Source: an uncultured Bacteroidales bacterium (lineage in GTDB: Bacteria; Bacteroidota; Bacteroidia; Bacteroidales; Bacteroidaceae). From it: a stretch of DNA of 64,000 nucleotides. The position numbers and the translations under genes were made by a program. Each line of letters starts with the position of its first letter. Position 1 is the first letter of the stretch. Below the pieces are notes generated by a model. That model ran no database searches, was not told the origin of the DNA, and saw only the letters and a list, made by a program, of their open reading frames with translations. This document shows, in pieces, positions 7,763 to 15,504 of this stretch. The stretch spans positions 76,579 to 140,578 of the forward strand of contig CADBWR010000005.1 in assembly GCA_902798425.1 (NCBI GenBank). The letters are read 5' to 3'.

Positions 7763-8869
7763 TTATAAATTTGCGTCAAATAAACTTGCTACATAACCAG
7801 CATCAATTGAGGTGGTCTTAGTAGATGATTGTTTTTTCTTTGCGTCGGATATCTCCGACTTTAGAGCGTTTATGACCCACCCTTTATCTTTGTTTCCAAA
7901 CCTCCGGCGGTTTTGTATGTCGCGTAGCTTATCAGGAAGATTTGGTATAAGTCTGGTGGCTTCCTGTAGCAACTCCTTATTGCATTGCACCTCTTTTAAC
8001 TCAAACTCCATTGTCTGAATCATATAATCAACTGCTTGTTTGTTAATCATACTGACAGAGGTCTGAGCCATCAAAGACTTCCTCTCCAAGTTCTCGTCGC
8101 GGAACTGAGGCTGTTTAACCGGAATAAAACGAAAAAGTTTCACGGGAGAATGCATGTTTCTCGGATTCTCTCTTATCTTCTCATATTTAAAAGTATAAGG
8201 ACATGATTCATTTAATGCTTTTTGAGCCGGCCTTAAAATACGTTCTTCCAAATGATCAATTCTGTCTTTCCCATCCTTGCGCTTGTAATCTTCTGCGGCG
8301 ATTCCCAGCCTTTCTTTGAGGTGTTCAATGGTTATATCTTGCGGATCCGATTTCTCCGAGATATACATGTAGAACCACATCGAATATACAGTTGGAAGCG
8401 TAAAAGCCTTTGACAACTCGCATTTCCTAATGCCGTGAGTAAGATTCAAAAGGACTTTCCAGAACTGGAGGTCTACTTTAAACTCCATCATTCCAGTTCG
8501 CTCGTATACGTGAGGCTTTTCGATGATACCGCAGGCACTCCAGACTTTTGTCTCATATTCATAGAATTCAATGGTTCTTTCTCGAAGATCTTTAAGGTCT
8601 TCTCGAATAGTCTTTAGAGAAAAATCTGAAAAATATACATCTGAAACAGGTATTTTAATGAGGACATCATCATTTTGATACTCAAGCTGCCTCAAGTTAT
8701 CCATAATTTTTAACCCTTTCAATTCTGCCTGGCAGAATTCGAGAATGCGAAGAATAAGGCGCATCTGGTGGATAGTCAGAGTTGACTTATGCCGAGCCCA
8801 CACCAACAGCCAAGATATGGTTATATCCTGGTTTTTGCACAATATGATGGTCTTTTTTTTCTTCGACAT
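7763..8869 (-). CDS. Rep_3-type replication initiator
   Basis: 368 residues. The layout matches RepB/Rep_3 initiators of Bacteroidetes plasmids. The N-terminal winged-helix region (..ISWLLVWARHKSTLTIHQMRLILRILEF) is followed by a second one (..SKAFTLPTVYSMWFYMYISE, then ITIEHLKERLGI, and a basic KYEKIRENPRNM stretch). The C-terminal ~90 residues are helical and charged. Such proteins bind iterons and melt the origin. The gene lies 20 bases before dnaB, so initiator and helicase are made together. Candidate iterons are at 10196-10286. Confidence 0.82.
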   Translation of the reverse strand: MSKKKKTIILCKNQDITISWLLVWARHKSTLTIHQMRLILRILEFCQAELKGLKIMDNLRQLEYQNDDVLIKIPVSDVYFSDFSLKTIREDLKDLRERTIEFYEYETKVWSACGIIEKPHVYERTGMMEFKVDLQFWKVLLNLTHGIRKCELSKAFTLPTVYSMWFYMYISEKSDPQDITIEHLKERLGIAAEDYKRKDGKDRIDHLEERILRPAQKALNESCPYTFKYEKIRENPRNMHSPVKLFRFIPVKQPQFRDENLERKSLMAQTSVSMINKQAVDYMIQTMEFELKEVQCNKELLQEATRLIPNLPDKLRDIQNRRRFGNKDKGWVINALKSEISDAKKKQSSTKTTSIDAGYVASLFDANL

Positions 8870-8897
8870 AGTATTATGGTAGCGAATTAGCTATAAC

Positions 8898-9260
8898 TTA
8901 TAAATCTTTAATACTATCAACAGTCTTGCTCTCCTCGAAGAGTTTAAGCGCGAGGTCAACATCAACGAGGATCACGCGGCCTTGCTGGTGAACAGCAGGC
9001 TTAATGATGGTTTCCTTCAACTTGTGGGCTGTTGGATAACTACAATTGAAGATCCTCTTGATGCCAGCTATACCATGCTCATAGCGCTTAGCTTTCTTCT
9101 CTTCAATCTGAACTTGCTTATCGAGAATGTCAATAAGCGGCTTCGGAAACAAGGCAGTCTTCATGTGCTCTGTCAGATGCTCTGTCAGATGCTCCTCCAA
9201 CTGTCCAAGGGTCATCATGGCGATGGGGGTGTCCTTTGTTATCTGCTGTAGTGACTCCAT
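8898..9260 (-). CDS. DUF3853-type excisionase-like protein
   Basis: 120 residues from ATG at 9260. The promoter box lies at 9289-9296, inside any longer reading. The C-terminal half (KRYEHGIAGIKRIFNC, then SYPTAHKLKETIIKPAV, then GRVILVDVDLALKLFE) is the DUF3853 pattern: a winged-helix, excisionase-like DNA-binding fold common in Bacteroides mobile elements. A 12-bp in-frame duplication gives LTEHLTEH near residue 25. It is first in the rep-dnaB cluster, suggesting a regulatory role. Confidence 0.78.
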   Translation of the reverse strand: MESLQQITKDTPIAMMTLGQLEEHLTEHLTEHMKTALFPKPLIDILDKQVQIEEKKAKRYEHGIAGIKRIFNCSYPTAHKLKETIIKPAVHQQGRVILVDVDLALKLFEESKTVDSIKDL

Positions 9261-9288
9261 TTTACTATATATTAAATTATGTATGCCG

Positions 9289-9296
9289 CAAAGTTC
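9289..9296 (-). promoter_or_regulatory. -7 box of the DUF3853-rep-dnaB operon
   Basis: GAACTTTG on the minus strand, one base off TAnnTTTG, 29 bases before the start codon, the same distance as at the tra-like operon. The shared upstream element is at 9327-9361. Confidence 0.4.
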
Positions 9297-9326
9297 GATA
9301 TTATCTATCAATTTCTCGAAAAATTG

Positions 9327-9361
9327 AGTTTAAATCTCTTGAATTAACTATTTTAAGACTA
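9327..9361 (-). promoter_or_regulatory. Shared upstream element, copy 2
   Basis: The same 22-base core as at 4968-4989, here at 9338-9359, again 78 bases before a start codon and 42 bases from the -7 box. The flanking GAGTTT is also kept. Confidence 0.6.
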
Positions 9362-9404
9362 AAACCATCGTAAAATCGTTAATTCAATAGATTTACAAAA
9401 CCAG

Positions 9405-9848
9405 TCATTGCGGCTCAGATGTGTACTCTATCTCCTTGGTTTCTTCAATGAGAGTACGTAGTGATTCCATGGCATCAGAAACATAGTGGAGAAGATAAAC
9501 ATCAACACCTGAACCATCCAAATCCAACATTTTTACAAGTTCGCCGAGAACTACACTAAGCTTCTCGTTATTCTTCTGGAATGTTTCATGGTTGGATTTC
9601 AGGTAGTTCAGGACTGCTGCGTCTCTGCTGCTGACAATTTCGTTGTCACTATTATTCGATGATATCCCGTCAAGAAGTTCAGATGCCTGGCGCATCTCCT
9701 GTGAGGCATTCTTTATCGTTGCTATGACTGATTGCTTTTCTGGGAAAACAACACTGTCACCATCCACTTTTGAGATAGAAGACTCTAACTCTACAGCGTA
9801 ACTCTTCAGGGAGTTGGCCTTGTTTTGTAATTTTACTAACTTTTTCAT
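9405..9848 (-). CDS. Hypothetical coiled-coil protein with structured leader
   Basis: 147 residues from ATG at 9848. An upstream reading would run through an inverted repeat and is rejected. The protein is helical, with likely coiled coils at residues 1-30 and 45-70, no membrane segment and no motif I recognise. It is the first gene after a promoter at 10116-10147 and a ~260-base leader whose inverted repeat ends 5 bases from the start codon. Expression is therefore probably controlled at the RNA level. Function unknown. Confidence 0.6.
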   Translation of the reverse strand: MKKLVKLQNKANSLKSYAVELESSISKVDGDSVVFPEKQSVIATIKNASQEMRQASELLDGISSNNSDNEIVSSRDAAVLNYLKSNHETFQKNNEKLSVVLGELVKMLDLDGSGVDVYLLHYVSDAMESLRTLIEETKEIEYTSEPQ

Positions 9849-9853
9849 AATTG

Positions 9854-9931
9854 CTACATCTGTTAAGCTGCCAGTTCCGCTGGCACGGTGACAGAGAAAC
9901 GGCTGCACATCCCGTTGCTTAACAGATGTAG
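9854..9931 (-). promoter_or_regulatory. 15-bp inverted repeat covering the start region
   Basis: CTACATCTGTTAAGC at 9854-9868 and its exact complement at 9917-9931. A smaller hairpin (TGCCAG...CTGGCA, 9869-9885) sits inside. On the minus-strand RNA the distal arm ends 5 bases before the ATG at 9848, so pairing would hide the ribosome-binding region. A third, 12-base copy of the arm is at 10099-10110. Confidence 0.65.
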
Positions 9932-9982
9932 TCTTCTCCGGAGAGCAGATTGATCTACGAGATGGCAGCCGTTATATGTTGG

Positions 9983-10036
9983 CTATACCAATATACCCAC
10001 AATGTGACGAGTTGACACTCGCTGGCTGTTGGCCAT
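9983..10036 (-). CDS. Possible 17-residue leader peptide
   Basis: ATG at 10036 to TAG at 9983 encodes MANSQRVSTRHIVGILV. It lies inside the long leader between the repeat copies and just after a T-rich stretch (10037-10042). A position between alternative hairpins is typical of attenuation leader peptides. No ribosome-binding site is evident, so this is only a suggestion. Confidence 0.3.
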   Translation of the reverse strand: MANSQRVSTRHIVGILV

Positions 10037-10115
10037 GAAAAAAGCCCGAGCCTAAGGCTGAGCAGTTGCGGTTGCTCTGACCGGATAGAAGGAACTATCA
10101 TCTGTTAAGCGTTGG

Positions 10116-10147
10116 CAAAGGTAAGAATATTTTTCGAAACCGCCAAA
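10116..10147 (-). promoter_or_regulatory. Promoter of the structured leader
   Basis: Minus strand: TTTG at 10147-10144, a 20-base spacer, TACCTTTG at 10123-10116. Transcription would begin near 10110, exactly where the first repeat copy (GCTTAACAGATG) starts. Confidence 0.75.
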
Positions 10148-10195
10148 CATTTATTAAAAAAACTTTCGATTTTCTTGCCCACATTACTTTTTACT

Positions 10196-10286
10196 ATGTG
10201 GGTTAAAAGGTTAAATGTGTGGGTAAGAAAAAACTTCATAAAGGTTAAATATGTGGGTTAAAAGGTTAAATGTGTGGGTAAGAAAA
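10196..10286. repeat. Iteron-like direct repeats, candidate replication origin
   Basis: A 36-base sequence at 10196-10231 is repeated exactly at 10251-10286. The unit AAGGTTAAATrTGTGGGT occurs at 10207, 10241 and 10262, the last two exactly 21 bases apart, and an inverted CCCACAT lies at 10178-10184. Directly repeated sites of about 20 bases near a Rep_3 initiator are the usual form of a plasmid origin. The distance to the rep gene is about 1.3 kb. Confidence 0.55.
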
Positions 10287-10734
10287 TTCAGAAACATTAT
10301 TATGTATAGGTGATTCGCCGAATGCGGTATTAAGTAATTAGCAGACCTTACTTATAATAGCAGGTAAGGTGTTTACTGGGGTTTTCTCAAAGTCGCCTTC
10401 GAAGCGAAAAAGCAAGTATCCCCCCTTTATGGGGGTAGGGGGCGTTAACCTTGAAACAAACTTTCCTGCGCGTTAATTTTTGTATTTTATCGTAAAAATA
10501 TATTTAAATCTATCAGTAAGTCAACCCAAAGGGGCATAGCGGAATGATGGTGCTGGAACAATGGCGTGACCATGGAATAATGCCAGGTAAAAAAATAATG
10601 CACTATGATGGTGCAATTTTGATAATCCGTGTTGGATCTAAGACTGTGTAACTGCAGTTCTCGTGTGGTTCCAGTAGTTCGAAAAATAAGGTTTATTGGC
10701 GAAAACTGCGTGTTGTTCTGCGTGTTAAAACAAG
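10287..10734. other. Non-coding end of the mobile element
   Basis: No gene is visible in about 450 bases. It holds a 7-bp inverted repeat (ACCTTAC...GTAAGGT, about 10345-10372), a G/C hairpin (CCCCCC TTTAT GGGGG, about 10420-10435) and AT-rich sequence around 10480-10510. These may include a transfer origin or recombinase sites, but I see no diagnostic core. Confidence 0.4.
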
Positions 10735-10759
10735 AAAACCGCCCTAAATAGGCGGTTTT
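10735..10759. terminator. Bidirectional terminator after the tRNA cluster
   Basis: Perfect 9-bp stem AAAACCGCC / GGCGGTTTT with a 7-base loop and A/T tails on both sides. It ends the tRNA transcript on the minus strand. Confidence 0.85.
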
Positions 10760-10762
10760 AAG

Positions 10763-10834
10763 TAGTCGATAGGGGAATCGAACCCCTATGCCAAGATTGA
10801 GAATCTTGTATCCTAACCATTAGATGAATCGACC
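10763..10834 (-). tRNA. tRNA-Glu (anticodon CTC)
   Basis: 72 bases. Anticodon stem CAAGA/TCTTG with loop TTCTCAA. T arm AGGGG/CCCCT with TTCGATT. The acceptor stem pairs except for a G-T at the first position. Its 3' end faces the mobile element, so it could be the integration site. Confidence 0.85.
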
Positions 10835-10868
10835 AGTTAGGTGCTCTCGCAGAGAAATCCCCTCGGTG

Positions 10869-10955
10869 CGGAAGGAGGGGGATTCGAACCCCCGGTACGG
10901 GAACCCGTACGGCAGTTTAGCAAACTGCTGGTTTCAGCCACTCACAGATGTCTCA
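10869..10955 (-). tRNA. Degenerate tRNA-Ser (anticodon GCT), acceptor stem does not pair
   Basis: The anticodon arm GCAGT/ACTGC with loop TTGCTAA, a long variable arm (TACGGG...CCCGTA) and T arm GGGGG/CCCCC are intact and typical of tRNA-Ser. The 3' acceptor strand is TCCTTCC plus G. The expected partner GGAAGGA is missing: the seven bases in that place are TGAGACA, and the D stem has a mismatch. It may be a pseudogene or a recombined gene. A good promoter (10994-11025) still lies in front of it. Confidence 0.6.
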
Positions 10956-10993
10956 GCTGCAAACCGTTGGGGTTATCTCCTTGATTGCGGGTG

Positions 10994-11025
10994 CAAAGGT
11001 ACGTACTTTTTTTGAACCTTGCAAA
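10994..11025 (-). promoter_or_regulatory. Promoter of the tRNA-Ser/tRNA-Glu unit
   Basis: Minus strand: TTTG at 11025-11022, 20-base spacer, TACCTTTG at 11001-10994. Confidence 0.75.
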
Positions 11026-11095
11026 TTTTTATGAGACTTTTTTCACTTTCTTGTTAACTTTTCTATTTTCACACCTTTTTTCGGTGATTTAGGAG

Positions 11096-11168
11096 AGCGG
11101 ATTACGGGACTCGAACCCGCGACCCTCGGCTTGGGAAGCCAATGCTCTACCAACTGAGCTAAATCCGC
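11096..11168 (-). tRNA. tRNA-Gly (anticodon CCC)
   Basis: 73 bases with acceptor GCGGATT/AATCCGC, anticodon loop TTCCCAA in stem TTGGC/GCCGA, and T loop TTCGAGT. All arms pair. Confidence 0.93.
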
Positions 11169-11234
11169 AGTATCCATTTTTATAGAAAAAAACATGGAGT
11201 CAGAACGTTTGTATTCTGACTCCAGTGTAAAGTG

Positions 11235-11307
<73 letters not shown>

Positions 11308-11342
11308 AACCTTTCAAAGATCTATTTGCTCAAAAGCGAGTG

Positions 11343-11387
11343 CAAAGGTAATACTTTAAATTGACAATTGAGAATGGAGGATTGAGA
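11343..11387 (-). promoter_or_regulatory. tRNA-Thr/Gly promoter with heptamer array in place of -33 box
   Basis: TACCTTTG at 11350-11343 on the minus strand, preceded after exactly 9 bases by four heptamers at 11360-11387 (ATTGACA, ATTGAGA, ATGGAGG, ATTGAGA on the plus strand). No TTTG box is present. Confidence 0.65.
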
Positions 11388-11427
11388 ATTAATTCCCGAT
11401 TAACATTTTTTAGCCTTGAAGGAGATG

Positions 11428-14283
11428 TCATAGTTTTTCTTTCAGGAATTTTCCTGTCAAACTCTGTGGGCATGACGCAATTTCTTCAGGTGTACCGGTA
11501 GCAACGACATTGCCACCCCGATCACCTCCTTCTGGCCCCATATCGATGACGTGGTCAGCACATTTGATGACATCCATATTGTGCTCGATGACCAGAATGG
11601 TATGGCCACGCTCGATGAGTGCGTTGAAAGCCTGCAGTAGACGATTGATGTCGTGGAAATGCAGTCCGGTGGTAGGCTCGTCAAAAATAAAGAGGGAGGG
11701 TTCCTGTTTTTCCTGCCCAATGAAGTAAGCCAGTTTGACGCGTTGGTTTTCACCACCAGAGAGGGTTGATGAATTCTGACCGAGTTTGATATATCCCAAT
11801 CCGACATCTTCAAGCGGCTTCAGACGACTGACGATGGTACGGCAAATCGCGGTATTGTCTGCCGCAAAGAAACTAATAGCCTCTGAAATTGTCATGTTGA
11901 GCACATCATCAATATTCTTTTCACGATAGCGTACGTCGAGGATATCATGCTTAAAGCGATGCCCATGACATGCCTCACATTCAAGAACAAGGTCGGCCAT
12001 GAACTGCATCTCGACAGTTATTACACCAGCGCCCTTACATTCATCGCAACGTCCACCATCGGCATTGAATGAGAAATACTGTGCACTAAAGCCCATCTGC
12101 TGCGCCAATGGCTGGTCGGAAAAAAGGTCGCGTATGGCATCGTAGGCCTTGACATAGGTAGCCGGATTGGAACGTGTGGACTTGCCGATAGGATTCTGGT
12201 CGACAAACTCCACATGGCTGATGGCTTGATAGTCGCCCTCCAGTCCGCTGTATTCTCCTGGTGCATCGCACACCTCGCCGAGATGTCGCTTGAGGGCAGG
12301 GTAGAGGATGCCCTTGACGAGACTTGACTTACCACTACCCGAGACACCTGTTACAACGGCCATTACATTGAGTGGGAAATCAACAGTAACGCCTTTAAGA
12401 TTATTCATGCGTGCTGACTTGACTGTAATCTTACGATTCCAGGGGCGACGACCTTTAGGCAGAGCTATCTCGTCCTGGTGGGTAAGATAGCGTAGTGTGT
12501 GACTTTTTTCGGCAGCTGGTGACAGGTGAATAGCAGATGAAACATCGGGTATAGGACCTGCATACATAATTTTTCCACCCAGACGGCCCGCATCGGGACC
12601 TACATCTATGAGGTAATCGGCTGCACGCATAATCTCTTCGTCGTGCTCTACAATGACGACGGTATTTCCGAGGTCGCGCAATTCCTTGAGGACTTTCAGT
12701 AACCTGTCTGTATCACGCTGATGGAGTCCGATGCTGGGCTCATCGAGAATATAGAGTGAGCCAACAAGCGAAGAACCTAACGATGTAGTCAGATTGATAC
12801 GCTGACTCTCACCGCCAGAGAGCGTATTTGACATACGGTTCAGCGTGAGATAGCCCAATCCGACGTCGAGCATAAACTGCAGACGAGTATTGATTTCAGT
12901 AAGCAGCCGCTGACCAATCTGTTGTTCTTGTTCAGTAAGCTCCAATCGTTCAAACCACTCTTTCAGACGGACAATAGGCATTTCTACCAAATCAGAGATG
13001 CTGCGGCCGCCAATCTTTACGTAGTTGGCTTCTGGCTTGAGACGTGTTCCGTGGCATTTGGGACAAGTTGTCTTGCCCCGATAGCGGGATAACATGACGC
13101 GGTACTGAATTTTGTACTGGTTCTCCTTGACCATCTGGAAGAAATCATCGATGGATACACGTTCATACTTCGGGCGATGCTTATCAGAAGGTAGTCCGTG
13201 CCACAGCATGTCTTTCTGTTTCTGTGTCAGATTATAGTATGGCTCGAAAATGGGGAAGCCGACTCCGTCAGCATCGCAGTTTTCTTTTTCTGCTGCACGT
13301 CGGCAGAACTCTTCTTTCCACATGCCCATTTTTTCTCCATGCCAGCATACTACGCAACCATCGTAGACAGACAACGAGGGATTTGGGATGACAAGGTGCT
13401 CGTCTATGCCGATAATCTTGCCGAAGCCTTGACATTCCGTACATGCTCCAATCGGTGAATTGAAGGAGAAGAGGTTGTCTGTAGGCTCCTCAAAAGTAAT
13501 GCCATCGGCCTCAAAACGTACTGAGAAGTCATAGCAGATATTGGAAGGAAGAAACATCAGTCGGCATTCACCGTGGCCTTCATAGAAAGCTGTTTCAGCA
13601 GAGTCTACTAGGCGTGAGATAGCATCTTTGGCATCATCGACAGAGAGCCGGTCGACAACAAGATAAGGAGCCTCCCCATTCCCCTCCGAAGGGAGGGGTG
13701 ACTGAGAGGAGAGGAAGTCGTCAATGCGTATGATGTTGCCACCATAGGTCATACGTATATATCCATTTTGCAGATATACCTTGAGTTGTTGCTCCAGCGT
13801 GCGATTCTCTGACAGATGGATGGGTGCCATAATGACAAATTTCGTGCCTGAGGCATACTGACGGGTACATGCGATGATGTCCTCGGTGGAATGTTTCTTG
13901 ACCTCCTGACCACTGACGGGCGAATAGGTCCGACCAATGCGGGCATAGAGCAGACGCAGATATTCGTATATCTCGGTAGTCGTGCCAACGGTGGAACGCG
14001 GATTGCGCGAGATAACTTTCTGTTCAATGGCGATAGCGGGTGGAATGCCCTTGATAAAGTCGCACTCGGGTTTGTTCATGCGACCCAAAAACTGGCGTGC
14101 ATAAGACGACAGACTTTCCACATAGCGGCGTTGTCCCTCAGCATAGAGGGTGTCAAATGCAAGCGACGACTTACCACTGCCAGACACACCGGCAATAACA
14201 ACCAGTTTGTTGCGTGGTATCTTAACGTCTACATCTTTCAGATTGTTAACGCGTGCTCCTTTAATCTCTATGTAGTCAGTCAT
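11428..14283 (-). CDS. uvrA: Excinuclease ABC subunit A
   Basis: 951 residues from ATG at 14283; the GTG two codons earlier is less likely. It recognises DNA damage in nucleotide excision repair as a dimer with UvrB. Two ABC modules are visible: Walker A GVSGSGKSSLAFDTLY near residue 35 and GVSGSGKSSLVKGILY near 640, and signatures LSGGESQRI and LSGGENQRVKLA. Zinc-finger cysteines lie in CTECQGFG, CPKCHGTR and the CDECKGAG/CEACHGH region. Length fits bacterial UvrA. It is the last gene of the minus-strand run and begins 34 bases after lysA. Confidence 0.97.
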   Translation of the reverse strand: MTDYIEIKGARVNNLKDVDVKIPRNKLVVIAGVSGSGKSSLAFDTLYAEGQRRYVESLSSYARQFLGRMNKPECDFIKGIPPAIAIEQKVISRNPRSTVGTTTEIYEYLRLLYARIGRTYSPVSGQEVKKHSTEDIIACTRQYASGTKFVIMAPIHLSENRTLEQQLKVYLQNGYIRMTYGGNIIRIDDFLSSQSPLPSEGNGEAPYLVVDRLSVDDAKDAISRLVDSAETAFYEGHGECRLMFLPSNICYDFSVRFEADGITFEEPTDNLFSFNSPIGACTECQGFGKIIGIDEHLVIPNPSLSVYDGCVVCWHGEKMGMWKEEFCRRAAEKENCDADGVGFPIFEPYYNLTQKQKDMLWHGLPSDKHRPKYERVSIDDFFQMVKENQYKIQYRVMLSRYRGKTTCPKCHGTRLKPEANYVKIGGRSISDLVEMPIVRLKEWFERLELTEQEQQIGQRLLTEINTRLQFMLDVGLGYLTLNRMSNTLSGGESQRINLTTSLGSSLVGSLYILDEPSIGLHQRDTDRLLKVLKELRDLGNTVVIVEHDEEIMRAADYLIDVGPDAGRLGGKIMYAGPIPDVSSAIHLSPAAEKSHTLRYLTHQDEIALPKGRRPWNRKITVKSARMNNLKGVTVDFPLNVMAVVTGVSGSGKSSLVKGILYPALKRHLGEVCDAPGEYSGLEGDYQAISHVEFVDQNPIGKSTRSNPATYVKAYDAIRDLFSDQPLAQQMGFSAQYFSFNADGGRCDECKGAGVITVEMQFMADLVLECEACHGHRFKHDILDVRYREKNIDDVLNMTISEAISFFAADNTAICRTIVSRLKPLEDVGLGYIKLGQNSSTLSGGENQRVKLAYFIGQEKQEPSLFIFDEPTTGLHFHDINRLLQAFNALIERGHTILVIEHNMDVIKCADHVIDMGPEGGDRGGNVVATGTPEEIASCPQSLTGKFLKEKL

Positions 14284-14316
14284 CTTCACCCTTTGTCTCC
14301 TTCTATCTTTTTTTCC

Positions 14317-15474
14317 TTAAAACTCTTCACTTGTATAGCCTACAGGCAACTGACGACAGTTGTATTGCGAAGCCATAATCTCGCCATAAGCTCCTGCAGA
14401 ACGGATAGCCAGCAGGTCGCCACGATGTGCACGGTTAATATCTATTTGCTTAGCAAAGACATCAGTAGACTCACAGATGGGGCCAACAACATCATAGGCT
14501 TCCATAGGCTCTTCACTGGAAAGGTTCTCAATCTTGTGGTAAGCCTGATAGAGGGCGGGGCGGATGAGGTCGGTAAAGCCAGCATCAACAATGCAGAACT
14601 TCTTAACGTGCCCTTCTTTTATATATAAGGTACGCGTGATGAGCGAGCCACACTGAGCTACTACAGCACGTCCCAACTCGAAATGCAAGGTTTGACCGTT
14701 GCGCAATTTTAACTTCTTTGCATACGTATCGAAATAGGCTTTGAAGTCTGGAATGGGTACACGGTTGGGATGCTGGTAGTCAATACCCAAGCCACCACCC
14801 ACGTTGATATGCTCTACGCTTATGCGGTGGCGCTCCAATTCGTTCTGCAGTTCGTTGACACGATTGCAAAGAGCTTCAAAATCACCCATGTCGAGTATCT
14901 GACTACCAATATGGAAGTGTAAGCCTACCACCTTGACGTTCTTCATCTGCGAGGCTTTTTCAATGACGGTCAGCATGTCGCGCATATCGATACCAAACTT
15001 GTTCTCGGCAAGTCCAGTGGTGATATTAGCATGAGTATGAGCCCCCACATTAGGATTCAGACGGAAAGCTACACGAGCCACCTTGTCCTTGGCAGCAGCC
15101 AATTGGTTGATTACCTCCAACTCGGGGATGCTCTCCACGTTGAAACAGAAAATGTCGTTGTCAAGACCGAGATTAATTTCCCAGTCGCTCTTGCCAACAC
15201 CGGCATAGACAATCTTCTGTTTAGGAAAACCTGCCTTGATACAAGTCTCTATCTCGCCACCACTGACACAGTCAGCGCCTAATCCAGCCTCGCGGATAAT
15301 TTTCAGTACTTTGGGGTTGGCATTAGCCTTAACGGCATAGTGCACGCAAAAGCCCTCATGTTTGCTTACCTCTTGAGTGATGGCGCGAAGCGTCTGGCGA
15401 AGCAGTTCCACATCGTAATAGTAGAAGGGCGTCTGTATGCGTTCCAGTTTTTCTAAAGGAAATATTCCTTTCAT
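14317..15474 (-). CDS. lysA: Diaminopimelate decarboxylase
   Basis: 385 residues. It makes L-lysine from meso-diaminopimelate with pyridoxal phosphate. The PLP lysine is K49 in HYAVKANANP. The glycine-rich phosphate site HINVGGGLGIDY and the C-terminal ICESTDVFAK, with the catalytic cysteine, are present. It follows the aspartokinase gene by 30 bases, so first and last steps of lysine synthesis are made together. It is somewhat shorter than the ~415-residue form, as is common in Bacteroidetes. Confidence 0.95.
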   Translation of the reverse strand: MKGIFPLEKLERIQTPFYYYDVELLRQTLRAITQEVSKHEGFCVHYAVKANANPKVLKIIREAGLGADCVSGGEIETCIKAGFPKQKIVYAGVGKSDWEINLGLDNDIFCFNVESIPELEVINQLAAAKDKVARVAFRLNPNVGAHTHANITTGLAENKFGIDMRDMLTVIEKASQMKNVKVVGLHFHIGSQILDMGDFEALCNRVNELQNELERHRISVEHINVGGGLGIDYQHPNRVPIPDFKAYFDTYAKKLKLRNGQTLHFELGRAVVAQCGSLITRTLYIKEGHVKKFCIVDAGFTDLIRPALYQAYHKIENLSSEEPMEAYDVVGPICESTDVFAKQIDINRAHRGDLLAIRSAGAYGEIMASQYNCRQLPVGYTSEEF

Positions 15475-15504
15475 AGTGATTTGTCTTTGTGTCGGAAAAA
15501 CAAT

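Noticed and set aside
1-10700. Reverse transcriptase or integrase gene for the mobile element
   Set aside because: No frame shows YxDD-type RT motifs or the R..HxxR..Y pattern of tyrosine recombinases; they may lie outside the window.
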